Positions 36,370 to 44,373 of a DNA stretch of 64,000 bases are shown in pieces. This DNA is from Flavobacterium ichthyis. Lineage in GTDB: Bacteria; Bacteroidota; Bacteroidia; Flavobacteriales; Flavobacteriaceae. Both the position numbers and the translations under genes were made by a program. Positions within the stretch are counted from its first letter, which is position 1; the number at the start of each line of letters is the position of its first letter. Below the pieces are notes generated by a model that saw nothing but the letters and a program-made list of their open reading frames with translations, was not told the DNA's origin and did no database searches. The stretch lies in NCBI RefSeq assembly GCF_009915155.1, contig NZ_JAABLM010000006.1:1-64000 (forward strand), given 5' to 3'.

Positions 36370-37164
36370 ATGGAAAGTTCCACCATTTTAGCGTTTTTTG
36401 TCGGGTTTGTATTAATCGCTTTGGCGTTCATCAAATTCATTGAACCGGCTTACGCCATCCTATTCAAAAAACCACTTTTAGTTCATTTTTATCTTTTCCC
36501 ATCCAAATTTTCGCCGGAGCAAAAATCCTTTATGCTCAAAGAATTTCCGTTTTATAAAAGATTGTCACCTAGAAAACAACGCTATTTTGAGAATCGCGTT
36601 AAGTGTTTTTTAAAACGGCATCAATTCATTGGAAAAGATATTGAAGTCACGGCAGGAATGAAATTTTTAATCGCCGGAACTTATGTCATGCTTACCTTTG
36701 GCTTCCGGAATTACTTAACCGGACTTTTAAAAACCATCGTGATTTATCCGGATATTTATTTTTCCGAAACAAACCTAACGCATCACAAAGGTGAATTTAA
36801 TCCTAAGATGAAAACTGTTGCTTTTTCGTGGCAACATTTTATCGAAGGTCATCAATCTGCCAACGACAATGTAAATCTGGGTTTGCACGAATTTGCCCAT
36901 GTGATTCACTTGCATTCCATCAAAAGTCGTGATGTGAATGCCAGCATTTTTTTCGACGAATTTACCTCGATTACCAAATTATTAAAGGATGAAAATTTTA
37001 CTACCAGTTTAATCGAAAAAAATTATTTCCGCAAATATGCCTTTGAAAATCAGTATGAATTTCTGGCGGTAATTTTAGAACATTTTTTTGAATCACCAAA
37101 AGACTTCGAAAACCATTTCCCAGATTTATTTCAAAAGGTAAAACGCATGATCAATCACCAATAA
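36370..37164 (+). CDS. M90 (MtfA-like) zinc peptidase
   Basis: A 264-residue protein with an N-terminal membrane helix (about 6-24) and a zinc-peptidase motif HEFAH at residues 173-177. The segment NLGLHEFAHVIH and the later EFLAVILEHFFESP, which would supply the third ligand, match the MtfA/DUF980 family. In E. coli MtfA is a cytosolic aminopeptidase that binds the repressor Mlc; here the membrane anchor is an addition. It ends at a bidirectional terminator shared with rpe. Confidence 0.85.
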   Translation: MESSTILAFFVGFVLIALAFIKFIEPAYAILFKKPLLVHFYLFPSKFSPEQKSFMLKEFPFYKRLSPRKQRYFENRVKCFLKRHQFIGKDIEVTAGMKFLIAGTYVMLTFGFRNYLTGLLKTIVIYPDIYFSETNLTHHKGEFNPKMKTVAFSWQHFIEGHQSANDNVNLGLHEFAHVIHLHSIKSRDVNASIFFDEFTSITKLLKDENFTTSLIEKNYFRKYAFENQYEFLAVILEHFFESPKDFENHFPDLFQKVKRMINHQ

Positions 37165-37181
37165 TTTTCGAATTTTTAAAT

Positions 37182-37222
37182 AAAAAAAGCCTGCAAAATA
37201 CACTTCTGCAGGCTTTGCTTTT
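37182..37222. terminator. Bidirectional terminator between the M90 peptidase gene and rpe
   Basis: An A run and AAAGCCTGCA pair with TGCAGGCTTT followed by a T-rich run; it is usable on both strands between two convergent genes. Confidence 0.8.
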
Positions 37223-37234
37223 TATGTTGAAATT

Positions 37235-37897
37235 TTAAACTGAAGCGATTTTTTTCAAATCAGCAATGGTTTCGATTTGGTTTTCGGCTTTAAAAACATA
37301 GCTTCCGGCAACCAAAACATCAGCTCCAGCTTCTGCTAATTGTTTGGCGTTTTTATTCGTCACGCCACCGTCAATTTCAATTAAAGTCGCCGCGTTATTG
37401 CGAACAATAATTTCTTTTAACTGCTTTACTTTTTTGTAAGTATTTTCAATAAAAGATTGTCCGCCGAAACCTGGATTGACACTCATGACACAAACCACAT
37501 CGATGTCGTTAATCAAATCTTCTAGCAAAGAAACTGGTGTATGCGGATTGATGGCAACACCCGCTTTCATGCCTTCGGCTTTGATGGCTTGAAGCGTTCT
37601 GTGAAGATGGTTACACGCTTCGTAATGGACGCTTAAAACATTGGCGCCAAGCGAAGCAAAAGTTTTGATATAACGATCCGGATCAACAATCATTAGGTGA
37701 ACATCGATGGTTTTTTTGGCGTGTTTCTGGATGGTTTCTAAAACCGGCATTCCGTAGGAAATATTAGGAACAAAGACGCCGTCCATAATGTCGATGTGAA
37801 ACCAATCGGCTTGGCTGCTATTGATCATTTCGAGGTCGCGTTGCAAATTTCCAAAATCGGCGGCAAGAACCGATGGTGCAATGAGTGTGTTTTTCAT
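37235..37897 (-). CDS. rpe: Ribulose-phosphate 3-epimerase
   Basis: A 220-residue TIM-barrel enzyme of the pentose phosphate pathway that interconverts ribulose-5-phosphate and xylulose-5-phosphate. Landmarks are IAPSVLAADFGNL, the metal ligands in DWFHIDIMDGVFVPN, VDVHLMI (here IDVHLMIVDP), MSVNPGFGGQSFI and the phosphate-binding DVLVAGSYVFK. A -7 box lies at 37961-37968. Confidence 0.96.
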   Translation of the reverse strand: MKNTLIAPSVLAADFGNLQRDLEMINSSQADWFHIDIMDGVFVPNISYGMPVLETIQKHAKKTIDVHLMIVDPDRYIKTFASLGANVLSVHYEACNHLHRTLQAIKAEGMKAGVAINPHTPVSLLEDLINDIDVVCVMSVNPGFGGQSFIENTYKKVKQLKEIIVRNNAATLIEIDGGVTNKNAKQLAEAGADVLVAGSYVFKAENQIETIADLKKIASV

Positions 37898-37960
37898 GAT
37901 GTAGTTGTTGTGTGTTTAATTGAAAATTCAAAAGTCCAGGATGGATATTCAAAATTTTTG

Positions 37961-37968
37961 CAAAGGTA
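37961..37968 (-). promoter_or_regulatory. -7 promoter box of rpe
   Basis: TACCTTTG on the minus strand matches TAnnTTTG and gives a leader of about 60 bases. The rest of the gap to rpoD (37969-38111) holds no gene that I can see; it contains GCCACAGATTACAGGATTTTT, a stretch I have seen in other Flavobacterium spacers. Confidence 0.55.
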
Positions 37969-38111
37969 CGAATTTCGGATTTTATTTTTACCGCAATGTT
38001 CGCAATGTTTCTCTCAAAGGCGCGAAGTAGCAAATAGATTTGTCGGAATTTTGCTTGGCTTTTTGCCACAGATTACAGGATTTTTTTGATTTGGAATTTT
38101 CAACCCTGAAC

Positions 38112-38243
38112 ATTAAAAAGCAAAACTCCGGATACCCGAGCGATAGCGAACAGACTGGAGTTTTGCTACCTTAAAAAGCAAAACTCCGGTAATCAGCCGG
38201 AGTTTCAATCATCAATCAAAAAACGAACAGTTTTGAAACTGTT
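38112..38243 (-). terminator. Three tandem hairpins downstream of rpoD
   Basis: Nearest to rpoD is AACAGTTT/AAACTGTT (38226-38243). Next is AAACTCCGG/CCGGAGTTT (38181-38204). Farthest is GCAAAACTCC/GGAGTTTTGC (38120-38166) with a longer loop. The leader TTAAAAAGCAAAACTCCGG is a direct repeat shared by the last two, so one probably arose by duplication. On the minus strand they lie after the rpoD stop and would act as serial terminators or stabilise the mRNA 3' end. Confidence 0.6.
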
Positions 38244-38273
38244 TGTTGCGGTATTTCCGAAATGGAAAATATT

Positions 38274-39137
38274 TTAGCCTAAATAGGTTTTTAAAATTTT
38301 GCTTCGCGAAGTGTGTTTTAACCTTCGAATTGCTTTTTCCTTAATTTGACGAACGCGTTCTCTTGTTAAATCGAAAGTTTCGCCAATTTCTTCCAAAGTC
38401 ATTGGATGTTGATCGCCTAAACCGAAGTATAGTCTTACAACATCGGCTTCTCTTGGGGTTAAAGTTTCCAAAGATCGCTCGATTTCGGTACGTAAAGATT
38501 CGTGGATTAATTCTCTGTCAGGATTTGGAGATTCGCCTGAACGCAATACGTCGTAAAGGTTTGAATCTTCGCCTTCCACTAAAGGAGCATCCATTGACAA
38601 GTGGCGACCAGAATTTTTCATGGATTCTTTAACGTCGTTCACGGTCATGTCTAATTCTTTGGCGATTTCTTCAGCAGATGGTGGTCTTTCGTTAGATTGC
38701 TCTAACAAAGCGTACATCTTGTTGATTTTATTGATCGAACCGATTTTGTTCAACGGCAAACGCACGATACGTGATTGCTCTGCCAATGCTTGTAAAATAG
38801 ACTGACGAATCCACCAAACGGCATAGGAAATAAATTTAAAACCACGGGTTTCGTCAAAACGTTGTGCGGCTTTAATTAATCCTAAATTTCCTTCGTTGAT
38901 AAGATCTGGAAGTGTAAGTCCTTGATTTTGATACTGTTTTGCTACCGAAACTACGAAACGCAAGTTGGCTTTTGTAAGTTTTTCAAGAGCTCTTTGGTCA
39001 CCGGCTTTAATTCTTTGTGCTAATTCTACCTCTTCATCTGCCGTGATAAGGTCAACTTTACCAATTTCTTGTAGGTATTTGTCCAGGGAAGCAGTCTCAC
39101 GATTTGTTACCTGCTTGGTAATTTTGAGTTGTCTCAT
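38274..39137 (-). CDS. rpoD: Primary RNA polymerase sigma factor RpoD (Bacteroidota type)
   Basis: A 287-residue group 1 sigma factor. It begins with [25 protein letters not shown], i.e. region 1.2 with no region 1.1, as in the sigma-ABfr class of Bacteroidota. Regions 2 ([32 protein letters not shown]), 3 and 4 ([20 protein letters not shown]) are intact. This factor is what reads the TAnnTTTG promoters seen across the window. A -7 box at 39152-39159 precedes it. Confidence 0.96.
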   Translation of the reverse strand: MRQLKITKQVTNRETASLDKYLQEIGKVDLITADEEVELAQRIKAGDQRALEKLTKANLRFVVSVAKQYQNQGLTLPDLINEGNLGLIKAAQRFDETRGFKFISYAVWWIRQSILQALAEQSRIVRLPLNKIGSINKINKMYALLEQSNERPPSAEEIAKELDMTVNDVKESMKNSGRHLSMDAPLVEGEDSNLYDVLRSGESPNPDRELIHESLRTEIERSLETLTPREADVVRLYFGLGDQHPMTLEEIGETFDLTRERVRQIKEKAIRRLKHTSRSKILKTYLG

Positions 39138-39151
39138 TTAAATTGTTCCTT

Positions 39152-39159
39152 CAAATTTA
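39152..39159 (-). promoter_or_regulatory. -7 promoter box of rpoD
   Basis: TAAATTTG on the minus strand matches TAnnTTTG and ends 14 bases before the rpoD start codon. Confidence 0.5.
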
Positions 39160-39235
39160 GTTTCAGATTGTTATACGTAAGCTAACGCAAAAAAGTTACA
39201 AATGTTTTGAAATTTTTTTTCAGGTGTTTGTTTTT

Positions 39236-40192
39236 TTACAAATCGAATTCGGTGGTATTGATTTTTTGTAGGTAAAAATCTACCTTTTGGTTGGCCTTGT
39301 TGAAAAATAATTTGCGATCACGCGTTCCAGAAAGGTTCAACGATTTTGAATTTTTGATTTGATGCAAAAAATATTCTGAAGCATTGTTACAAGTGGAACT
39401 GTCTTCGGTAATAAAATATCCGAGCATGGTGTAAGGAACGAAAAGCGACTTTTTTTCTAGATTTGACATCAAAACATTGTTATTGAGAATCAAAAGTTCG
39501 TTATAATATAAGTGATAACTCGACGCATTTTTACTTGATTTTGCTTCGGCTTTATGCAACAAATTTTTCAAATCTTCATATAAAAGTGTTGCATTTTCGT
39601 GAGACAATAATCCTGATTCGAAAAAATATAAAATCTGTTGTAAAGTACTGTTAATGGTGGTATCGTTCCAAATTTCATGCACTTCGGCGTTTTCGTAAAC
39701 CTTTTGCAATTGCGAACTGTATTCTAAAAGCGATTGGTCCACGGTAAATTTTTCAAAACGTTGCTGGTTTTCGGGAGCAATCAATAAATTCATCCAAACG
39801 TATAATTTGAACTTGGACAGTAAAGTCCCGCCAATAGTGTAAAATAGCGGAATGTCTTTGGCCGAATAAAACATTTTTGAACTGGTTTCATACGATTTTA
39901 AATTTTCGGCAGATTGCTTAAAGTACAAGCTCAAGTCCGCTAAAGATTGAATTTCTTTTGTTTTTTCGACAATTACTTTCTGGTTGTTTTGGCTAAATAT
40001 TTTATCCATGGATATGGAAAAATGCTGGCAAAGTTTTACCGTTTCTTCAATTGAAAATTTACTTTTTTCCGAAACCCTTCGGTGTGAAGCATCATAACTG
40101 ATTTGCAAAATGGTAGCAATTTCTTCAATTATAGAAGAATTTTTGCTTAATGATTTCCGAATCGTTCCCAATAAAATAGCTTGATTATTCAT
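39236..40192 (-). CDS. Helix-turn-helix regulator with a C-terminal sensor-like region
   Basis: A 318-residue protein. The N-terminal 60 residues (AILLGTIRKSLSKN, EEIATILQISYDASHRRVSE) form a helix-turn-helix of the Cro/C1-like class found in Bacteroidota regulators. The remaining 250 residues are helical, with no named domain that I recognise. The ATG at 40192 is preferred because the -7 box at 40210-40217 lies just upstream and would leave an earlier start at 40246 untranscribed. It is divergent from the lipoprotein/exported pair at 40.3-41.4 kb, which may be its target. Confidence 0.8.
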   Translation of the reverse strand: MNNQAILLGTIRKSLSKNSSIIEEIATILQISYDASHRRVSEKSKFSIEETVKLCQHFSISMDKIFSQNNQKVIVEKTKEIQSLADLSLYFKQSAENLKSYETSSKMFYSAKDIPLFYTIGGTLLSKFKLYVWMNLLIAPENQQRFEKFTVDQSLLEYSSQLQKVYENAEVHEIWNDTTINSTLQQILYFFESGLLSHENATLLYEDLKNLLHKAEAKSSKNASSYHLYYNELLILNNNVLMSNLEKKSLFVPYTMLGYFITEDSSTCNNASEYFLHQIKNSKSLNLSGTRDRKLFFNKANQKVDFYLQKINTTEFDL

Positions 40193-40209
40193 CTTTTTTG
40201 CGATTTTCA

Positions 40210-40217
40210 CAAATGTA
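40210..40217 (-). promoter_or_regulatory. -7 promoter box of the helix-turn-helix regulator
   Basis: TACATTTG on the minus strand matches TAnnTTTG, 17 bases upstream of the start codon. It supports the choice of start. Confidence 0.5.
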
Positions 40218-40264
40218 TAAAATTTTTTAATTGATTGTAGCGACACAATTTGTGTTTACTGCAA

Positions 40265-40272
40265 TAATTTTG
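40265..40272 (+). promoter_or_regulatory. -7 promoter box of the lipoprotein gene at 40.3 kb
   Basis: TAATTTTG matches TAnnTTTG, about 20 bases upstream of the start. It is back to back with the minus-strand box at 40210-40217. Confidence 0.45.
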
Positions 40273-40296
40273 GTTTAAAATTTTAATTAGATGATT

Positions 40297-40833
40297 ATGA
40301 AAAAACTTTTTAAAATCATAAATGTTTTGGTTCTCGCCATGTGCGTTTCTTCGTGTAGCGTGCGAGAAGAAATCAACAAAGACAACTTTAGACGAATGTC
40401 GAAAAATTTTTCAGGACGATTTTTTGATGTTTTGGACACAATTAAGAATACTCATGATGATAGAATCCTCACGAGTAGTTTGCTAAAAAACTTGTCAAAC
40501 ATCGATAATATTGATTATTCAAAACCGATTCACATTGCAATTTTTGAAAAAGAATTACAGCTAAAATTTAATTGTTTAAATGAAAAATCGGTGGTATTAA
40601 TAATTCCGGGACAACGATACCGCAGAAGATTTGTGTTTTACACCAATTATGAAACCGTTTCGTTTCCAGTGCTTTTTATCACAAAAGAAATGACGAAATA
40701 CACGATTTATTTGCCAGATGAAAATCAAGTTATGTTTAGAAAACACAACGTAAACGAAGGAATGTTGCTGCTTTTTGGAGCGGGATTTTCTTATCATTCA
40801 AATGCTAATTTTAAACTTTTACCCAATGAATAA
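40297..40833 (+). CDS. Small lipoprotein of unknown function
   Basis: A 178-residue protein (180 if the ATG at 40291 is used) with a hydrophobic N-terminus and a lipobox at VSSCS, so it is predicted to be lipid-anchored. The rest contains two beta-rich stretches (VVLIIPGQRYRRRFVFYTNYE, split here by no clear motif). I recognise no family. Its stop overlaps the start of the next gene as ATGAATAA, so the two products are probably made together, and both are divergent from a helix-turn-helix regulator. Confidence 0.7.
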   Translation: MKKLFKIINVLVLAMCVSSCSVREEINKDNFRRMSKNFSGRFFDVLDTIKNTHDDRILTSSLLKNLSNIDNIDYSKPIHIAIFEKELQLKFNCLNEKSVVLIIPGQRYRRRFVFYTNYETVSFPVLFITKEMTKYTIYLPDENQVMFRKHNVNEGMLLLFGAGFSYHSNANFKLLPNE

Positions 40834-41434
40834 ATGGCTATTTTTTGTTTTGATTGCGTTTCAGATGAATGCTCAAGACACGATTGTTTTCCCGAAAATC
40901 GATTTGTACAAACGCAATATTTTGGAAATTAGTTATGGCATTCCACTCGGAAATTTGTCAGATAAATACCAAAGTTCGATTAATACCGCTTTTTATATGA
41001 GAACCAAAGTAGCCAAACGACAGTTTATCGATTTTGGTGCGGAATTGGGAGGTATTATTAGTGGAAAAAATGTGAATTATCAATTTGGCGATGAAATCTT
41101 AAATTTAGAAGGAAGTAAAACTTCATTTTTGCTGGGTTTTCGGTATTCGAGATTTCTAGTACAATCTAAGAACGAAAATTTTCACATTGAAACAAATACT
41201 GGTTTGGGTTGGAAATATTTACATTACACCAAACCCGATGGTGACGCCTACAAAGATTTAAAACCGACTCTAAATACTTTTGCGGTCACGCAAGGTTTGA
41301 AAATAATGTATTATGGTTTTGGAGTGCATTGCAGTTATCATTATTCGCCTTATGATTTTTTTAATTCAAAGGTCGAAAATAATTTCGGAAGTTCGTCTTT
41401 GAACTTTGGAATTTCCGGAAGCTGGAATTTTTAA
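40826..41434 (+). CDS. Predicted small outer-membrane barrel protein
   Basis: A 202-residue exported protein with signal peptide MNKWLFFVLIAFQMNAQ and then alternating strand-like segments (ILEISYGIPLGNLSDKY, SFLLGFRYSRFLVQS) ending in SSLNFGISGSWNF with a terminal aromatic residue, as in outer-membrane barrels. The ATG at 40826 is chosen because it yields the signal peptide; in-frame sequence upstream lies within the previous gene. Function is unknown. Confidence 0.72.
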   Translation: MNKWLFFVLIAFQMNAQDTIVFPKIDLYKRNILEISYGIPLGNLSDKYQSSINTAFYMRTKVAKRQFIDFGAELGGIISGKNVNYQFGDEILNLEGSKTSFLLGFRYSRFLVQSKNENFHIETNTGLGWKYLHYTKPDGDAYKDLKPTLNTFAVTQGLKIMYYGFGVHCSYHYSPYDFFNSKVENNFGSSSLNFGISGSWNF

Positions 41435-41442
41435 ACTAATTT

Positions 41443-41478
41443 AAAACCCCCGCTTCAACTGAATGAAACGGGGGTTTA
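41443..41478. terminator. Bidirectional hairpin between the 41.4 kb gene and pnp
   Basis: AAACCCCCG pairs with CGGGGGTTT, with further partial pairing (CTTCA/TGAA) inside. It lies between convergent genes; the better T run is on the minus strand, after pnp. Confidence 0.7.
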
Positions 41479-41503
41479 GGTGAATTAACCTTTATTTAAA
41501 AAA

Positions 41504-43708
41504 TTAATTTTCTTTTATGTCCTCACGTGGTGGACGATTTTCATTACGAGGAGGTCTGTTTTCATCTCGTGGCGGACGGTTTTCATCTCTTGGAGGTCTT
41601 GGTAGTAAAGCTTTTTTAGAAACCTTTTCTTTTCTAGTTTTAGGATCAAGTCCTAAATACTTCACTTCAAAAACATCGCCCAATTTCACAACATCGGCAA
41701 CATTTTCGGTTCTTTCCCAAGCCAATTCAGATACGTGAAGCAATACTTCGTTTCCTGGTGCTGCAGTATATTCCACCACGGCTCCAAAATCAAGCATTTT
41801 AATTACTTTTACTTCGTAAGTTTCGCCCATTTGTGGTTTGAAAATAATGGAATCGATTTTTGCCAACACAGCATCAATTCCTTCTGGCGAAGTACCTAAA
41901 ATTTCTACAACTCCTTGCTCGTCAACTTCGTTGATTACAATTGTAGTTCCGGTTGCTTTTTGTAGTTCTTGAATCACTTTTCCACCAGGTCCAATTAACG
42001 CTCCAATAAAGTTTCCAGGAATGGTTCTGGTAATGATTTTTGGTGCATGACGTTTTACTTCTGCTTTTGGTTGTGCAATTACTTCGGTGATTTTGTCAAG
42101 AATATGAAGACGTCCATCTCTTGCTTGTTCCAAAGCTTTTTCCATGATATCGTATGCCAAACCTTCAATTTTAATATCCATTTGGCAAGCGGTAATTCCG
42201 TCAGCAGTTCCGGTTACTTTAAAGTCCATATCTCCAAGGTGATCTTCGTCTCCTAAAATATCAGACAATACAGCCCATTTTCCAGTTTTTTCATCAGAAA
42301 TTAATCCCATTGCAATTCCAGAAACTGGTTTTGTCATTTGAACTCCAGCATCCATTAGAGCAAGTGTTCCGGCACAAACTGTTGCCATTGATGACGAACC
42401 GTTAGATTCTAAAACTTCAGAAACCACACGAATTGTGTAAGGATTTTCCGCTGGAATCATGTTTTTCAAAGCACGTTGTGCTAAGTTTCCGTGACCAACT
42501 TCTCTTCTTGATGTTCCTCTCAAAGGTTTTGCTTCCCCAGTTGAGAAAGGAGGGAAATTATAATGTAAGTAAAATTTTTCCTCACCTTGATCTGAAGGTA
42601 AATCAATTACGTTAGCTTCTCTTGAAGTTCCTAAAGTTACCGTTGCCAAAGCCTGAGTTTCTCCTCTTGTAAAAATTGAAGATCCGTGAACAGACGGTAA
42701 ATAATCAATTTCACACCAGATTGGCCTGATTTCGGTTGTTTTTCTTCCGTCAAGACGAATTCCTAAATCTAAGATTACGTTTCTAACGGCTTCTTTTTGA
42801 GATTTGTAAAGATATTTGCTGATTAAATCTGCATTTTCAAGTAATTCTTCTTCGGTAAAAGCAGCTTTAACTTCATCTTTAATAACGCTGAATTTTTCCG
42901 AACGTTCATGTTTTGCAGAACTTTCTTGAGCGATTGCAAAATATTTATCATAAGAAAGTTCGTAAACCTTTGCTTTTATCGCTTCATCATTACGTTCTTC
43001 TTCATAAGTACGAATTTCTTTTCCTAAAGCTGCTTTTAATTTCTCTTGAGCAACAATCTGATTTTTGATGGCTTCGTGCGCAAATTTAATGGCTTCAACC
43101 ATGTCTTTTTCAGAAATTTCTTTCATTTCTCCTTCAACCATCGCAATGGAATCTTTTGAAGCACCAATCATCATATCAATGTCTGATTGTTCTAATTGTG
43201 ATTTGCTTGGGTTGATGATAAATTTTCCGTCAATTCTGGCTACACGAACTTCAGAAATCAATGTTGAAAACGGAATGTCTGAAACCGCTAATGCTGCAGA
43301 AGCGGCCAATCCAGCTAAAGCATCCGGCATCACTTCTTCGTCATGAGACATTAATTGGATCATTACTTGCGTTTCGGCATGGTAATCGTCCGGGAAAAGC
43401 GGACGCAAAACGCGGTCAACCAAACGCATTGTCAATACTTCTGCATCACTTGGTCTTGCTTCTCGTTTGAAAAATCCGCCAGGAAAACGTCCTGCTGCTG
43501 CAAATTTTTCGCGATAATCTACCGTCAAAGGTAAAAAATCAATTCCAGGAGCGGCTGTTCTTGCTGATACTACAGTTGCTAAAAGCATGGCGTTGCCCAT
43601 TTGAACAACTACTGAACCATCTGCTTGTTTTGCCAATTTCCCTGTTTCGATTGAGATGCTTCGTCCATCTCCCAAATCGATAATTTCTTTTGAAACTTGT
43701 GGAATCAT
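41504..43708 (-). CDS. pnp: Polyribonucleotide nucleotidyltransferase (PNPase)
   Basis: A 734-residue 3'-5' phosphorolytic exoribonuclease. Two RNase PH domains are visible (first half [20 protein letters not shown]; second with the phosphate-site [17 protein letters not shown]), then a KH domain ([19 protein letters not shown]) and an S1 domain ([20 protein letters not shown]). The C-terminus carries a 7-residue tandem repeat (RPPRDEN type, four units), a flexible tail that could bind partners or RNA. It follows rpsO on the minus strand, the classical rpsO-pnp order. Confidence 0.96.
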   Translation of the reverse strand: MIPQVSKEIIDLGDGRSISIETGKLAKQADGSVVVQMGNAMLLATVVSARTAAPGIDFLPLTVDYREKFAAAGRFPGGFFKREARPSDAEVLTMRLVDRVLRPLFPDDYHAETQVMIQLMSHDEEVMPDALAGLAASAALAVSDIPFSTLISEVRVARIDGKFIINPSKSQLEQSDIDMMIGASKDSIAMVEGEMKEISEKDMVEAIKFAHEAIKNQIVAQEKLKAALGKEIRTYEEERNDEAIKAKVYELSYDKYFAIAQESSAKHERSEKFSVIKDEVKAAFTEEELLENADLISKYLYKSQKEAVRNVILDLGIRLDGRKTTEIRPIWCEIDYLPSVHGSSIFTRGETQALATVTLGTSREANVIDLPSDQGEEKFYLHYNFPPFSTGEAKPLRGTSRREVGHGNLAQRALKNMIPAENPYTIRVVSEVLESNGSSSMATVCAGTLALMDAGVQMTKPVSGIAMGLISDEKTGKWAVLSDILGDEDHLGDMDFKVTGTADGITACQMDIKIEGLAYDIMEKALEQARDGRLHILDKITEVIAQPKAEVKRHAPKIITRTIPGNFIGALIGPGGKVIQELQKATGTTIVINEVDEQGVVEILGTSPEGIDAVLAKIDSIIFKPQMGETYEVKVIKMLDFGAVVEYTAAPGNEVLLHVSELAWERTENVADVVKLGDVFEVKYLGLDPKTRKEKVSKKALLPRPPRDENRPPRDENRPPRNENRPPREDIKEN
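41523..41600 (-). repeat. 21-bp tandem repeat in the pnp 3' end
   Basis: Nearly four units of 21 bases encode RPPRDEN-type heptapeptides at the PNPase C-terminus. In-frame units mean that copy-number change would only lengthen or shorten the tail. Confidence 0.85.
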
Positions 43709-43826
43709 AAATTTCTTTCTTTTTGATTAAACAATGGGTTTTAGTTGTGTTGTTGTGTGTTGTTGTTGTGTAGTTGTCTAAAACCCAATGAAAAACCAAA
43801 CTTTTTTCGGCAATATTTTATAAAAC

Positions 43827-43856
43827 AAAAAGAGGCGCGTTTGCACCTCTTTTTTG
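43827..43856 (-). terminator. Terminator of rpsO
   Basis: On the minus strand AAAAAGAGGTGC pairs with GCGCCTCTTTTT (one G-T pair) and runs into a T tract, eight bases after the rpsO stop. It would attenuate transcription into pnp. The remaining gap (43709-43826) holds a GTT/GTG-rich low-complexity stretch and no gene. Confidence 0.75.
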
Positions 43857-43863
43857 TATCGAA

Positions 43864-44133
43864 TTATTTTCTGATACCCAATTCTTTGATAATCTCACGA
43901 TATCTATTGATATCTTTCTTTTTAAGATAATCAAGCAAGCTTCTTCTTTTACCTACCAAAAGAACAAGCGAACGCTCAGTATTGTAGTCGTGACGATTTT
44001 TTTTCAAATGCTCAGTTAAATGACTGATTCTGTGTGTGAACAAAGCGATTTGCCCCTCAGCAGATCCAGTGTTTGTAGCAGCTCCACCGTGTTTTGCGAA
44101 GATTTGCTCTTTTACTTCTTTAGTTAAGTACAT
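43864..44133 (-). CDS. rpsO: 30S ribosomal protein S15
   Basis: An 89-residue protein with the S15 pattern: GSAEGQIALFTHRISHLTEH, NRHDYNTERSLVLLVGKRR and LLDYLKKKDINRYREIIKELGIR. It binds 16S rRNA and helps to assemble the platform of the small subunit. The length is that of the family. It is followed by a terminator and then pnp on the same strand, and has a -7 box about 50 bases upstream. Confidence 0.97.
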   Translation of the reverse strand: MYLTKEVKEQIFAKHGGAATNTGSAEGQIALFTHRISHLTEHLKKNRHDYNTERSLVLLVGKRRSLLDYLKKKDINRYREIIKELGIRK

Positions 44134-44185
44134 GCCAATATTATTTTAATGATTTTTATGTAGAAAGGTTTTTCCTTTTCGAGTG

Positions 44186-44193
44186 CAAAGGTA
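44186..44193 (-). promoter_or_regulatory. -7 promoter box of rpsO
   Basis: TACCTTTG on the minus strand matches TAnnTTTG. It leaves a leader of about 50 bases, enough for the translational self-control known for rpsO elsewhere, though I see no specific structure. Confidence 0.5.
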
Positions 44194-44345
44194 ATATTAA
44201 TTTTTATAAACACAACTTTTTTTTATTTTTTATCTAAAGACTAAAGCGTTTATAATTAGTGATAAAACAAGATTTTGAGTCTTTCAATATGGTATATATA
44301 TTAAGGTATAAAATTAAATTATAAATGAAGATTTAAAAATTTGCC

Positions 44346-44353
44346 TACTTTTG
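44346..44353 (+). promoter_or_regulatory. -7 promoter box of topA
   Basis: TACTTTTG matches TAnnTTTG and ends 20 bases upstream of the ATG at 44374. It makes the in-frame TTG at 44341 an unlikely start. Confidence 0.55.
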
Positions 44354-44373
44354 CCTCAGATAGAAAAAATGAT

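Noticed and set aside
38112..38243. Riboswitch or small RNA
   Set aside because: The hairpins lie downstream of rpoD, with terminator-like features; no promoter box in the right place and no known aptamer pattern was seen.
43065..43346. A long plus-strand frame opposite pnp
   Set aside because: It lies wholly antisense to a well-conserved PNPase gene and codes low-complexity Ser/Ala/Ile sequence without a signal or motif.
43740..43790. GTT/GTG-rich stretch as replication or binding site
   Set aside because: Low-complexity sequence only; no DnaA boxes or origin genes nearby.
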